DNA from: Silicimonas sp.
GTDB lineage: Bacteria > Pseudomonadota > Alphaproteobacteria > Rhodobacterales > Rhodobacteraceae
Direction: 5' to 3'
Assembly (NCBI GenBank): GCA_022826205.1
Contig: JAJDVJ010000176.1
Coordinates: forward strand, 1 to 64,000
Length of the DNA stretch: 64,000 nt
Positions 56,533 to 64,000 of the stretch are shown piece by piece. Position numbers and translations under genes: made by a program. Within the stretch, counting starts at the first letter, position 1, and every line of letters begins with the position of its first letter. Below the pieces are notes generated by a model, which saw only the letters and a list, made by a program, of their open reading frames with translations, made no database searches and had not been told where the DNA came from.

Positions 56533-56798
56533 TGTCGCCGACGACCTGACAGACAAATGTCTTGGATGCCCACGCTTTGGAATTCGGATGTTCCGCTCAA
56601 TCCGGACCTTGCCCGACACGTGCGGTCCGACGTCTCTGAGCCCGATTTGTGAAATAGGAAGTTCACTCCCTTCGTGGAATGCGGAAAGGAAGTGCTATAC
56701 AGGATTGCATTGATCGTGTGGCAGGTAGCCATCGTGTGGGAAAACGTGCTTCAGGAGCTATTTGTTGAGGCGAAGACTCGATCAAGGAGGTCATTTGT
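56533..56798. other. Gap after proC-like gene
   Basis: No gene is recognised. The right end carries AAGGAGG, a strong ribosome site for the frame at 56799. It is the right edge of the island region. Confidence 0.3.
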
Positions 56799-57251
56799 GT
56801 GAGTCAATGCGCTGTGATTATTTGCTATCGCCGCCCCGCTGGTCACGTGGCGAACAAGCGGGCAATTCCAGCAGTGTTCGTAAGAATTGGTGGGGGTCGG
56901 GCCAGATGGGCGGAAGGCCTTTGCCGTGACGTTGCACATGAAGGGCCGTGTGATCCGGACGTTGGTGCAAGCAACAACGCGCAAGATCAGGCAGGTGCAA
57001 GTCACGGGAATCGGTTCCTGTGGTCCGAGGAGGATCGAATGGACGGTCCCGATTTCCAGTACAGCCTACCTTGTCACGCGCGCGGAATCCGACTCAACGG
57101 CCTAGTCCTGCAACTGGCATTGCCGACTGCTCTTGGCATAAGAGGCAGAAGAGGCATCACAGAAGTACTTTGTGAGGATTTCGAAGATTTTAATGTCGCG
57201 AAACGTAGTTTAGGCAGAAGCGAAGCAGCCTGGGGATCAAAGTCACCATGA
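56799..57251 (+). CDS. Uncertain frame of 150 codons with strong ribosome site
   Basis: GTG 56799 lies eight bases after AGGAGG (56785-56790), good spacing. The product begins MSQCAVIICYRRPAGHVANK and has no recognised domain; composition is mixed, with several cysteines. A minus-strand frame (56751-57005) is also open here. It sits where pepA would be expected between lptF and holC, but no PepA metal-site motif (NTDAEGR) occurs. It may be spurious or a gene fragment. Confidence 0.25.
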   Translation: MSQCAVIICYRRPAGHVANKRAIPAVFVRIGGGRARWAEGLCRDVAHEGPCDPDVGASNNAQDQAGASHGNRFLWSEEDRMDGPDFQYSLPCHARGIRLNGLVLQLALPTALGIRGRRGITEVLCEDFEDFNVAKRSLGRSEAAWGSKSP

Positions 57252-57354
57252 CCGACCGCTCACCACACGTAGTGACCACCCTTGAGTGCATTTCTGTCAA
57301 GGCGGGGCGTAGCTCAGGGGCACCCGGTGGGTTGGGATGTTGTAGAGGTTGCTG

Positions 57355-57819
57355 ATGGGTGCGGCCTATTTCTATCACCTCACCAAGCGTCCGCTTGAAG
57401 CGACACTGCCCGTCCTGATCGGCAAGTCGCTTGAGACGGGTTGGCGGGTTGCGGTTCGCGCGCGCGAGGAATCTCTTCTTGAGCATCTGGACCGGCAACT
57501 CTGGCTCGGCGACGGATTCCTGCCGCATGGTCTTGCCGGCGGTCCGCATGATAGTGAGCAGCCTGTACTCCTGACGACAGGAGAGCCCGTCAACGATCCG
57601 GCTTGCCTGATCAGCGTGGACGGGGCGGAAGTCTGCATCAAGGAAGTCGAAGCGAAAGAAAGGGTCTGCATCTTGTTCAACGGTGCTGATCCTGCGGCTG
57701 TCGAGCATGCACGCGAGCAGTGGCGGACACTGACCGAGGCTGGCGCAGAGGCGCAATACTGGGCGGAGGATCAGGGGCGCTGGACCAAGAAAGCGGAAAG
57801 CAAGCCGGAGCAGAAATAG
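57355..57819 (+). CDS. holC: DNA polymerase III chi subunit
   Basis: This 154-residue protein has the HolC pattern: AAYFYHLTKRPLEATLPVLI, GWRVAVRAREESLLEHLDRQ, LWLGDGFLPHG, then QPVLLTTGEPVNDPACLI and ERVCILFNGADPAAVEHAR. Chi links the clamp loader to single-stranded-DNA-binding protein. ATG 57355 follows AGAGG. In many Proteobacteria pepA precedes holC directly; here that place is occupied by about 18 kb of unrelated genes. Confidence 0.93.
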   Translation: MGAAYFYHLTKRPLEATLPVLIGKSLETGWRVAVRAREESLLEHLDRQLWLGDGFLPHGLAGGPHDSEQPVLLTTGEPVNDPACLISVDGAEVCIKEVEAKERVCILFNGADPAAVEHAREQWRTLTEAGAEAQYWAEDQGRWTKKAESKPEQK

Positions 57820-57858
57820 CGGAATGCGGCGATCGCTGAATTTAGAGAATCATGCCCC

Positions 57859-58440
57859 TCATGGGGTCAGGATCAGGCCTTTATCGGATATCTCAAGCCG
57901 TTCGAATCGCGAAAGAAAGCTCATTCCGAGAAGCGAATCGTCCATTTCTCCGCTGTTCACCGCCACGTGCACGCGCTCGAATCGGACCGGCCCCAAGGAC
58001 ATGACGTCCGCCGTGGCAAATGCGGTCTTGACCGGCCCGTTTGCCGTGCGAGCCGTACCCAGAAACGCCAGGTTGTCCGGGTCAAATCCCGCACGGTGCG
58101 CATCTTCAAGCGACAGGACCACTTCCGTGGCGCCCGTGTCGACGATGAAGTCCACTGGCGTGCCGTTTACGTCGACCTGGAGGAAAAAGTGTCCGCCGCG
58201 TCCGCGAGGGACGTGAATTGAAGATCCGTCCGCAATCACCGACTGGCGGGGGACGATGTCGCGACGAATGTCGTCCCAGAGACCGTATACGGCCACTACA
58301 CCAAGAAAAATCAGCCCCCAAGCCACGAACATGCGCAACGACTTGCCAATGGCCGTCCTGTTCTCCGCAATGAACCACCCACCGACGGCTGTCAGCAGGA
58401 GCAGCAGATAGACGAGGCGAGGGAACTGTTCAGAGTCCAT
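57859..58440 (-). CDS. Membrane-anchored retropepsin-like aspartic protease (TIGR02281 type)
   Basis: This 193-residue protein has two N-terminal membrane helices (FPRLVYLLLLLTAVGGWFIA, MFVAWGLIFLGVVAVYGLWD), then a single aspartic-protease-like domain with the catalytic VDFIVDTGATEVVLS and the DSLLGMSFLSRFERLEI flap-to-end pattern. The family forms dimers like retroviral proteases and faces the periplasm. The frame extends upstream of ATG 58440 without similarity; no strong ribosome site was seen. It is convergent with holC. Confidence 0.85.
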   Translation of the reverse strand: MDSEQFPRLVYLLLLLTAVGGWFIAENRTAIGKSLRMFVAWGLIFLGVVAVYGLWDDIRRDIVPRQSVIADGSSIHVPRGRGGHFFLQVDVNGTPVDFIVDTGATEVVLSLEDAHRAGFDPDNLAFLGTARTANGPVKTAFATADVMSLGPVRFERVHVAVNSGEMDDSLLGMSFLSRFERLEISDKGLILTP

Positions 58441-58708
58441 GAGATGTAGATAGGCAGCGACGGCGTTCTTTGCCAGTCCGTCCGTTGGCATCGCTGCAAT
58501 GCAGAACGTGATTTCGGCAAATTCGTGGCTCCCCGACGGCACTGAACTTGGTCGCGCCGAATCTTGCAGACACATGCGGTTGGCCAATCCCCAATGTTCG
58601 AGGACCATTCGTGCGCGCCTGATCGTTTCAGTCACTCAGAAGCGGGTTGCCCTGTTTGCGTGGCATGTACAAGTTTGGCGTGCGGTTCAGATAAGGGAGA
58701 CGCATGAA

Positions 58709-58987
58709 GTGTTGAGCAAGCTTGTGGTCAAGAGCCATGGCATTCTGCTTGAACTCGCTTTGTGGATACTGTTGGCCATTGGTGCGATTGGCGGATTCGG
58801 GATTGGTGCCGCGCTCAGCCAGTGGTCGGTTGGTGCTCCTGCAGGAGGGGTCTTGGGTGCCGCCTTCGGCATTGCCGCGTCGTTCATCGGTGCGGTCTTT
58901 GTCGTGGCTCCGGTCATTTTCGTTCGGGACATCCGGATGTCGGTGAGAGCGCTTGAGGAGGCAGGACGCGGCGACAGTGCCGCATGA
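58709..58987 (+). CDS. Small inner-membrane protein with two helices
   Basis: This protein is about 92 residues long. Two hydrophobic segments are visible: LLELALWILLAIGAIGGFGI and then GAAFGIAASFIGAVFVVAPV. A charged tail ends the protein. GTG 58709 lies nine bases after AAGGGAG; the frame is open further upstream but without a membrane pattern. The glycine-rich middle is typical of small integral proteins of unknown role. No family is named. Confidence 0.55.
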   Translation: MLSKLVVKSHGILLELALWILLAIGAIGGFGIGAALSQWSVGAPAGGVLGAAFGIAASFIGAVFVVAPVIFVRDIRMSVRALEEAGRGDSAA

Positions 58988-59448
58988 CAAGGAACCGTGG
59001 CATCGTCGTTGAGCGATCAGGCTGGCGGCATTACCCCTAATTGACATTTTGGTCCATTTTGAACTGGTGCCGTTTGTCGCCGCCTGTCTTGCGAAGCAAT
59101 TTCGCTGTCCCGACGTGGTCAATTGCCGTCGCTTGGGAATGCGGCCGAGGATGATCCAATGGGGAATTCTTATTAGCCATCCAAAGGGGAGTTCACTGGG
59201 CGGGGGCCGGGGCCGCGACTGACAGTCGATGTCACGCTGTCCGGCCAACGGAAGTTCAGTCCCTCTTGGTGAGCCATAGCCCTGCATCCGATTTCCGGAC
59301 TGCCGGTTCCAGGCTCATTTTGTTCCGTCAAGTCACGGCACCCGTTTCGGAAAATTGACGGCATCGGATGGCCCCCGGACGGCCATTGTATCCTGGCTTT
59401 GCTCGTTGACCTGGATCGCTGGCAGGAAGAGACCCTGAACTTTCGCGA
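58988..59448. other. Intergenic region before tetR, no recognised gene
   Basis: About 460 bases without a supported gene on either strand. Two GGGGAGTTC/GGGGAATTC-like repeats occur around 59161-59190 but were not linked to a known element. No terminator with a U-run was seen. Confidence 0.35.
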
Positions 59449-60066
59449 TCACTCGTCTCGGTCGATCAGCCCGAGACCGCGCAGGTAGATCCCGATGCCG
59501 GCTTCGAGCAGGTCTTCTGGCGGAAAGGGCGACTTGGTCCCGGGTGCGCCGCGCGCAAAAAGTTCGACGACACCATGGCTCAGCGCCCAGACATGTGCGG
59601 AGAACATTTGCGGTGGCGGGCGCTTGTCGTAAGGGATGTTCTTTGACAGTTCGGCGGCGGCTCTTTCCAGAACGTCGAAGGCACGTTGTGCAACCTGTGC
59701 GAGCTCTGGCGTGCGGTTGATCGAGATCCCGCTCTCGAACATGGCAACGTAATGTCCGGGATGCCGCCGGGCAAAGGCGAGATATGCGTGGCCTGTCGCC
59801 TCGAACGACGCTAGGGACGAGGGCTGTCCGGTTTCGTATGCATATTCCATGAGGTCGGCGAAGGTCTCGAAGCCCTGCCGGGCAATCTCGGCAATCAGGT
59901 CATCTCGACCCTCGAAGTGACGGTAGACGGCAGCGGGAGTCACGCCAGCCAGCTTTGCCGCTTCCGAAAGCGTGAAGCCCGTCGGTCCCTTCTCCTCGAT
60001 CAGCTTCAGCGCCGCGTCAACGAGCGCCCGGCGGAGGTCTCCGTGATGATAGCCGCGCTTAGCCAT
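59449..60066 (-). CDS. TetR/AcrR-family regulator with WHG-type C-terminal domain
   Basis: This 205-residue protein has the TetR helix-turn-helix (RRALVDAALKLIEEKGPTGF, LSEAAKLAGVTPAAVYRHFE) and a C-terminal ligand domain typical of the WHG-containing subfamily (FSAHVWALSHGVVELFARGA). The ATG at 60066 begins MAKRGYHHGDLRRALVDAAL; the GYHHGDLR start is characteristic of the subfamily. It stands alone; its target is not evident, although divergent space (60067-60403) carries no gene. Confidence 0.88.
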   Translation of the reverse strand: MAKRGYHHGDLRRALVDAALKLIEEKGPTGFTLSEAAKLAGVTPAAVYRHFEGRDDLIAEIARQGFETFADLMEYAYETGQPSSLASFEATGHAYLAFARRHPGHYVAMFESGISINRTPELAQVAQRAFDVLERAAAELSKNIPYDKRPPPQMFSAHVWALSHGVVELFARGAPGTKSPFPPEDLLEAGIGIYLRGLGLIDRDE

Positions 60067-60403
60067 TCCGGCGGGCGGACAACTTGGAGAGCTTTCGCGC
60101 AATCAGGTGTCTTGACGCATGGTCGGGGCCGGTCCCTTCGTTGCCGGGTCCCATGCCCGTTGCACCGAGACATGCGCGATCTTGACCGACGGCATTTCGG
60201 AAAGTCGGTATGATTCCTTCGCAAGGACGGGACATGTTAATCGCCTTTATTTTGTCCAATATCTAGGCATGGACCGGCACGGGCGCAATCCATGGAGGTC
60301 TTTGACGATTGCCGGCGTCGGCGATTGGGCCTTGAGAGCCATGGTCCTCAAGGCCGAAATCTCTGACGGGAAGTCTCGCGCTGCGCCGAGTGCTCGTCTT
60401 CGA
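60067..60403. other. Intergenic region between tetR and metA
   Basis: About 340 bases with no supported gene. The tetR promoter must lie in its left part, reading leftwards, and the metA terminator in the right part. No hairpin with a U-run or riboswitch-like pattern was picked out. Confidence 0.35.
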
Positions 60404-61339
60404 TCAGTTGCGCAGATCGGTCGATTCTTCGCCGATACGATCCGTGTCGAATGGTGTCGTGAGGTAGATTTCCGAAACCCAGTTGCCGAACAGGAGATGC
60501 GCATGGCTTCTCCAGCGGTTCATGGGTTCGGCATCCGGATCGTCGCCGGTGAAATAGTTGACCGGCAATTCAATCGGTGTCCCATTGGCGATGTCGCGCT
60601 CGTATTCCTCCTTGAGAGTTCCGCTGTCGTATTCGAAGTGGTTGAAGATGTAGAGTGCCCGATGCGTCTCGTCGGACACCAGGCAAGGTCCGGTCTCCAT
60701 GCTGCCAAGAAGCGTCTTGAGGCCAGCTGCACGAATCTCGTCCTCACGCATTTCGGTCCAGCGGCTGATGGGAATGTAACAGTCGTCCGAGAAACCGCGC
60801 AGGTAGGGCGAGGCCGGGTCCATGTTTGCCTGCCGATAGCAGCCGAAAGTCTTGGACTTGAGCAAGTGCTTCTCGACGCCGTGAAAATGATTGATCATGG
60901 CCATTCCGCCCCAGCAGATGCCGAAGGTGGAATGAACGTTTGACTGGGTCCAGTCCATGACCTCCTTGAGTTCGTCCCAATACGAGACGTCCTCGAACGG
61001 CAGGTGCTCGATCGGCGCGCCCGTGATGATGAGGCCGTCGAACTTTTCGGTGCGGACGTCCTGAAATGGCCGGTAGAACTCGGCCATGTGTTCGGCAGCC
61101 GTGTTCCTGGTCTTGTGCCCGGACATGCGAATCAGCCGGAAGTCGATCTGCAACGGTGTCGCGCCGATCAGCCGGGCGAACTGGTTCTCAGTCTGAATCT
61201 TCTTGGGCATCAGGTTGAGAAGCCCGATCTTCAGCGGCCGAATGTCCTGATGGGACGCCAGCTCCTCATCCATCACCATCACCCCTTCACGCGAGAGGAT
61301 CTGAAAGGCAGGAAGGTTTGATGGCAGCTTGATCGGCAT
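60404..61339 (-). CDS. metAA: Homoserine O-acetyltransferase, MetA family
   Basis: This 311-residue enzyme of methionine synthesis has the nucleophile in [12 protein letters not shown] (Cys142), the His-Glu pair in [10 protein letters not shown] (His234, Glu236) and [20 protein letters not shown] near the start. Residue 111 is glutamate ([13 protein letters not shown]). In this family Glu111 selects acetyl-CoA and Gly111 selects succinyl-CoA, so O-acetylhomoserine is the expected product. ATG 61339 opens the conserved [11 protein letters not shown]. It is downstream of a P-loop ATPase-like gene on the same strand. Confidence 0.94.
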   Translation of the reverse strand: MPIKLPSNLPAFQILSREGVMVMDEELASHQDIRPLKIGLLNLMPKKIQTENQFARLIGATPLQIDFRLIRMSGHKTRNTAAEHMAEFYRPFQDVRTEKFDGLIITGAPIEHLPFEDVSYWDELKEVMDWTQSNVHSTFGICWGGMAMINHFHGVEKHLLKSKTFGCYRQANMDPASPYLRGFSDDCYIPISRWTEMREDEIRAAGLKTLLGSMETGPCLVSDETHRALYIFNHFEYDSGTLKEEYERDIANGTPIELPVNYFTGDDPDAEPMNRWRSHAHLLFGNWVSEIYLTTPFDTDRIGEESTDLRN

Positions 61340-61418
61340 TGGCGGCTCCGGTTCAGACCTATCGGGATAGCGAGAGACCCCACGATTCACAAGACAGGGA
61401 GAGGTCCGCCGCGTGGTG

Positions 61419-62285
61419 TCAGGCGTCGGACTGACCGAGTGCCTCCGCAACGAGTTCAATCATGTCGTCTTCGGTTTCTACGGTGGCGATCGCGTCGGCA
61501 CTGACGGTCACGCCCCAGTTTTCGGCCATGGCACGATAGCGGGGCTGGCGGTGCGCAAGCGCCTTCGCGTATGCCCAGCGCACGAAGGCGTCCGGGTCCA
61601 CGGTCCCGGGCGTGTCGCCCGCCTCGGCTAGGTAGGCGCCCCAGATTTCTGCAAGGAAGTCATCCGCGAAGCACATTGGCTTCGGGGCCTTGTCAAAGCG
61701 CCTGGAGAGTTCTTCGGCGTGGTGGTCCGAGCCCTCTATCCACACCATCAGGACCTGGTTTCCAAGCGCGCTCAGGATCGGGTCGTCGGGATCTTCCGGC
61801 GACACGATCTCGCAGATCGAACCGGACGTGTCGCACACGAAGTGGGGATAGCCATAAATCTCGGCGGCGCGGACGGCGAAGTGGCCGGTGTCCAGCATTG
61901 CGTCACGTTCCGCTTCGCGATGCAGCCTTTGCCGACGCATGTATTCCTCCCATGGCACGCCGCCCTTGCCGGGATCTCCGGGCTTGCCGAGATAGGCGGA
62001 GAGGGGCGCGAGGTTGCCGAAGGTGATGTTCGAGCGGATCTGCACCGAGTCTGTCATCAGCAATTCACGAAGGAGCTGGCTCTTCATTGCCTCGCGCTTG
62101 AGATTGTCGGAGATCGCCTCGCCCATGTAGCGGGTGCCGATGCGGTAATCGACCGAGTAGTGGAACCATTTTCCCGTTGCCCGGAGCATGTCAGAGACGT
62201 GAGTCTTTCCGAGCCCGGACATGCCAAACAGCAAGATCCGTTTTTCGGGCGCGTCGCGCCATTCCCGCGCGCTTGTGTAGAGCAT
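61419..62285 (-). CDS. P-loop ATPase-like protein of unknown function
   Basis: This 288-residue protein has Walker A in [20 protein letters not shown] and [20 protein letters not shown] later; the C-terminus is helical with [19 protein letters not shown]. It is likely an NTP-binding enzyme, perhaps a kinase-like P-loop protein, with no recognised partner. Similar genes sit next to metA in other Rhodobacteraceae, as far as I recall. ATG 62285 follows AAGGAC. No function is proposed. Confidence 0.7.
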   Translation of the reverse strand: MLYTSAREWRDAPEKRILLFGMSGLGKTHVSDMLRATGKWFHYSVDYRIGTRYMGEAISDNLKREAMKSQLLRELLMTDSVQIRSNITFGNLAPLSAYLGKPGDPGKGGVPWEEYMRRQRLHREAERDAMLDTGHFAVRAAEIYGYPHFVCDTSGSICEIVSPEDPDDPILSALGNQVLMVWIEGSDHHAEELSRRFDKAPKPMCFADDFLAEIWGAYLAEAGDTPGTVDPDAFVRWAYAKALAHRQPRYRAMAENWGVTVSADAIATVETEDDMIELVAEALGQSDA

Positions 62286-62337
62286 TTGTCCGGTCCTTGT
62301 CCTTGGCATGGGGAATTAAGGGGCAGGGCGGGCCCGG

Positions 62338-63255
62338 TCAATCAGCGGGACGCGCTTTTCTGGCGGCGTTGCCGATTCGCCCGTCAAGAACGAGGAGCCC
62401 CGCTCCGAGAAGAGCGAAGCCGAGATAGGCGCCGGATGCCAAGGCCTCGTCTCTTGCCCAGGAGCCGAGCAGGATGGCGATGGGCGGGATCATCAACGTC
62501 ACAAGAAGCAGGTTGCCCGCACCCGCCGCTGCAAGAATGCGGTAATACAGGATGTAGGCTACAGCCGTGGCCGCCAGCGCGTAGTAGGCAATGGCAGTCC
62601 ATGTGGATAGGCTGAGGTCGAGTTCAAATGGTCCCTCCACCGCCCGGGAAAGCGGCAACATAACAAGGGTGGAGCATGTGAGCATGCCGGCCGCCGCGAC
62701 AAGCGGCGACTGTTCCTGAAACCGTGCGCGTGCCCAGCAGCCTGCGAAGGCATAGCTGATCGTTCCCCCGATCACGGCCAATTGCGCCAAGGAGCGCAAT
62801 TCGAGGCTTGCGAGATTCTGAAGTCCGATCGCGGTGGAAACGCCCAGAAATCCGATCAGGACTCCTATGACTCGCCGCATGGTCAGGCGTTCGTCGGCAA
62901 AGAACAGTGCCGCGACAAGAACCGCCCAAATTGCCGTTGCGGAATTCAGGATCGCCGTGAGCCCGCTCTCGATGCTCAGTTGGCCCCAAGCCATCAGCGA
63001 GAACGGGATCACGTTGTTCAGGCATCCCATGACGAAGAACGCGCCCCATACACGAAGGGATAGAGGCACGGCGAGTCGGCGTACGGCCACAAGGACCCAG
63101 AGCACGATCGATGCCCAGAGCACTCTGTGCGCGACCGCAGAAAGGAAGCCGATTTCGTCGAGCGCCTCGCGAATCGCGAGAAACGAACCTCCCCAGAGAA
63201 GGGCGAGCAGCACGAGGTCGATCCATGCACGGCCGGGAATCCGGTTCTCGGTCAT
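62338..63255 (-). CDS. DMT-superfamily (EamA) transporter
   Basis: This 305-residue protein has ten predicted helices in two EamA repeats: WIDLVLLALLWGGSFLAIRE opens the first, and QLAVIGGTISYAFAGCWARA opens the second. The MIPPIAILLGSWARDEAL segment and the closing GAYLGFALLGAGLLVLDGRI are typical. It probably exports an amino acid or metabolite. It lies 52 bases upstream of the P-loop gene in the same direction and next to another DMT gene. Confidence 0.9.
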   Translation of the reverse strand: MTENRIPGRAWIDLVLLALLWGGSFLAIREALDEIGFLSAVAHRVLWASIVLWVLVAVRRLAVPLSLRVWGAFFVMGCLNNVIPFSLMAWGQLSIESGLTAILNSATAIWAVLVAALFFADERLTMRRVIGVLIGFLGVSTAIGLQNLASLELRSLAQLAVIGGTISYAFAGCWARARFQEQSPLVAAAGMLTCSTLVMLPLSRAVEGPFELDLSLSTWTAIAYYALAATAVAYILYYRILAAAGAGNLLLVTLMIPPIAILLGSWARDEALASGAYLGFALLGAGLLVLDGRIGNAARKARPAD

Positions 63256-63465
63256 GAGAGCCGCCTAACTGCCGGAACCGTCGGAAGCGACCCGAATTTT
63301 GCTGAATTTCCTCGGTCCGCACTTGGCTCCGGAGGTCTCGCACGCCTTGGCCCTTGGGAGCGGAGGCCGGTTGCGGACGTCAGGTCACGTGTGCGTATCG
63401 CGGCGCGGCGACCTCCGGTCGCATTGTCGCGCGTCGGGTCGATCGAGGATGCGGAGACTTTCTGC

Positions 63466-64000
63466 TCAATTCCGAGGCGGCGCATTCACACGGGCGCGTT
63501 GCCTGCCCTTGGCTTCGTTCAACAGGTTCGCGTAGTTGCCGCTGAAGATCAGGGCGGCGCCAAGCAGCACCCAGGCATCCAGTGCTTCGGCGTAGAAGAA
63601 TGCGCCGATGATCGCGATCGCGGGAAGGCGGGCAAAGTCCATTGGCGTGACGACGATGGCCGGTGCGACCGCGAGCGCGTTTGTGATGCATGTATGCGCC
63701 AAGAGCCCTCCGCATCCGAACAGCACCACCCAAGGCCATGTCTGGGCAGATGGCCAAGCGATGTCACCGTCCCAACCTGCGGTGATGACCCCCATGAACG
63801 CCTGCATGACGGTAAGCCAGAAGAGCACGCCGAAAACGGTTTCCGTTCGCATGAGAAGCTTGGTCCCGACGATCGAGCATGCAAACCCGATGGCGGAGGC
63901 TGCGGCCAGCATGAGTCCCAGCGCGTCTCCGCCCCCTTCGGGGCGGGCAACGCAGAGAACTCCGGCGAATCCGAGGGCGACGGCCATCCCGCGGGCGCGC
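63466..64000 (-). CDS. DMT-superfamily (EamA) transporter, C-terminal part (cut by edge)
   Basis: The frame is open from 64000 to the stop at 63466 and gives about 178 residues, the second EamA repeat and part of the first: VALGFAGVLCVARPEGGGDA, ASAIGFACSIVGTKLLMRTE and ALDAWVLLGAALIFSGNYAN near the end. The start lies beyond the window. It is of the same family as the gene at 62338 but of a different subgroup. Confidence 0.88.
   Translation of the reverse strand, partial: RARGMAVALGFAGVLCVARPEGGGDALGLMLAAASAIGFACSIVGTKLLMRTETVFGVLFWLTVMQAFMGVITAGWDGDIAWPSAQTWPWVVLFGCGGLLAHTCITNALAVAPAIVVTPMDFARLPAIAIIGAFFYAEALDAWVLLGAALIFSGNYANLLNEAKGRQRARVNAPPRN

Noticed and set aside
57301-57340. Sequence GGGGCGTAGCTCAGGGGCACC looks like the start of a tRNA.
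   Set aside because: The D-arm-like start is not followed by an anticodon arm, T-arm or CCA; holC begins within 50 bases.
39025-57354. Island as a phage- or integrase-borne genomic island.
   Set aside because: No integrase, tRNA target or direct repeat at the edges was seen, so the mode of arrival is left open.
59161-59190. Short GGGGAATTC / GGGGAGTTC repeat as insertion-sequence end.
   Set aside because: No transposase, no second end and no target duplication could be found.
61340-61418. Possible SAM-II riboswitch before metA.
   Set aside because: Only 79 bases separate the genes and the SAM-II core (GCUAAAAAGG-type end) is absent.

Overview
The window reads as chromosome of an alphaproteobacterium of the Rhodobacteraceae (roseobacter/Paracoccus type). 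The basis is high-GC coding DNA on both strands, frequent GTG/TTG starts and ATGA overlaps, the order lptF-lptG-lptD-surA-pdxA-rsmA, the order prfA-prmC-DUF4167, a Mur/Fur-type regulator, a MetA with the acetyl-CoA-type residue, and many CUT1 and polar amino acid ABC transporters. No rRNA, tRNA, CRISPR array, integrase or intact insertion sequence was found.

Region 1 (1-13.4 kb) holds two sugar-uptake loci. The first is an IclR-controlled CUT1 transporter next to the start of an alpha-galactosidase that runs off the left edge; its ATPase is on the opposite strand behind iclR. The second is a LacI-controlled CUT1 transporter ending in a GH63-type glycosidase, with a palindromic candidate operator in the divergent promoter. 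Both operons carry a 9-bp stem-loop directly after the binding-protein gene. Behind lacI lies the decayed C-terminal part of a third MalK/UgpC-type ATPase.

Region 2 (13.4-31.6 kb) is mostly envelope and housekeeping genes: a Tat-type M15 peptidase and an L,D-transpeptidase with an ATPase-less amino acid transporter pair between them; an lpxD / acyl carrier protein / NodE-like ketosynthase cassette; a Mur/Fur regulator, YceI, a DMT exporter, SelO, a nucleoside hydrolase, an iron-binding FutA-like protein, MazG, and prfA-prmC-DUF4167.

Region 3 (31.6-39.0 kb) is the LPS-assembly operon lptF-lptG-lptD-surA-pdxA-rsmA on the minus strand, with overlapping or nearly touching genes.

Region 4 (39.5-56.5 kb) is the most interesting part. 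It is a catabolic island with a polar amino acid ABC transporter, a DAO-type flavoenzyme, a DgcA/DgcB/EtfA/EtfB electron-transfer demethylase module, a class IV aminotransferase, a 4-OT-like tautomerase, a GntR/FCD regulator, an amidase, a GMC oxidoreductase and a divergent ProC-like reductase. A recurring TTGTATCCAA-like motif sits in front of its three transcription units. The island lies between lptF and holC, where many Proteobacteria carry pepA; no pepA is visible here. The gene set points to uptake and breakdown of an N-methylated or cyclic amino compound, but the substrate cannot be read from sequence.

Region 5 (57.3-64 kb) holds holC, a membrane-anchored retropepsin-like protease, a small membrane protein, a TetR regulator, metA, a P-loop ATPase-like gene and two DMT transporters, the second cut by the right edge.
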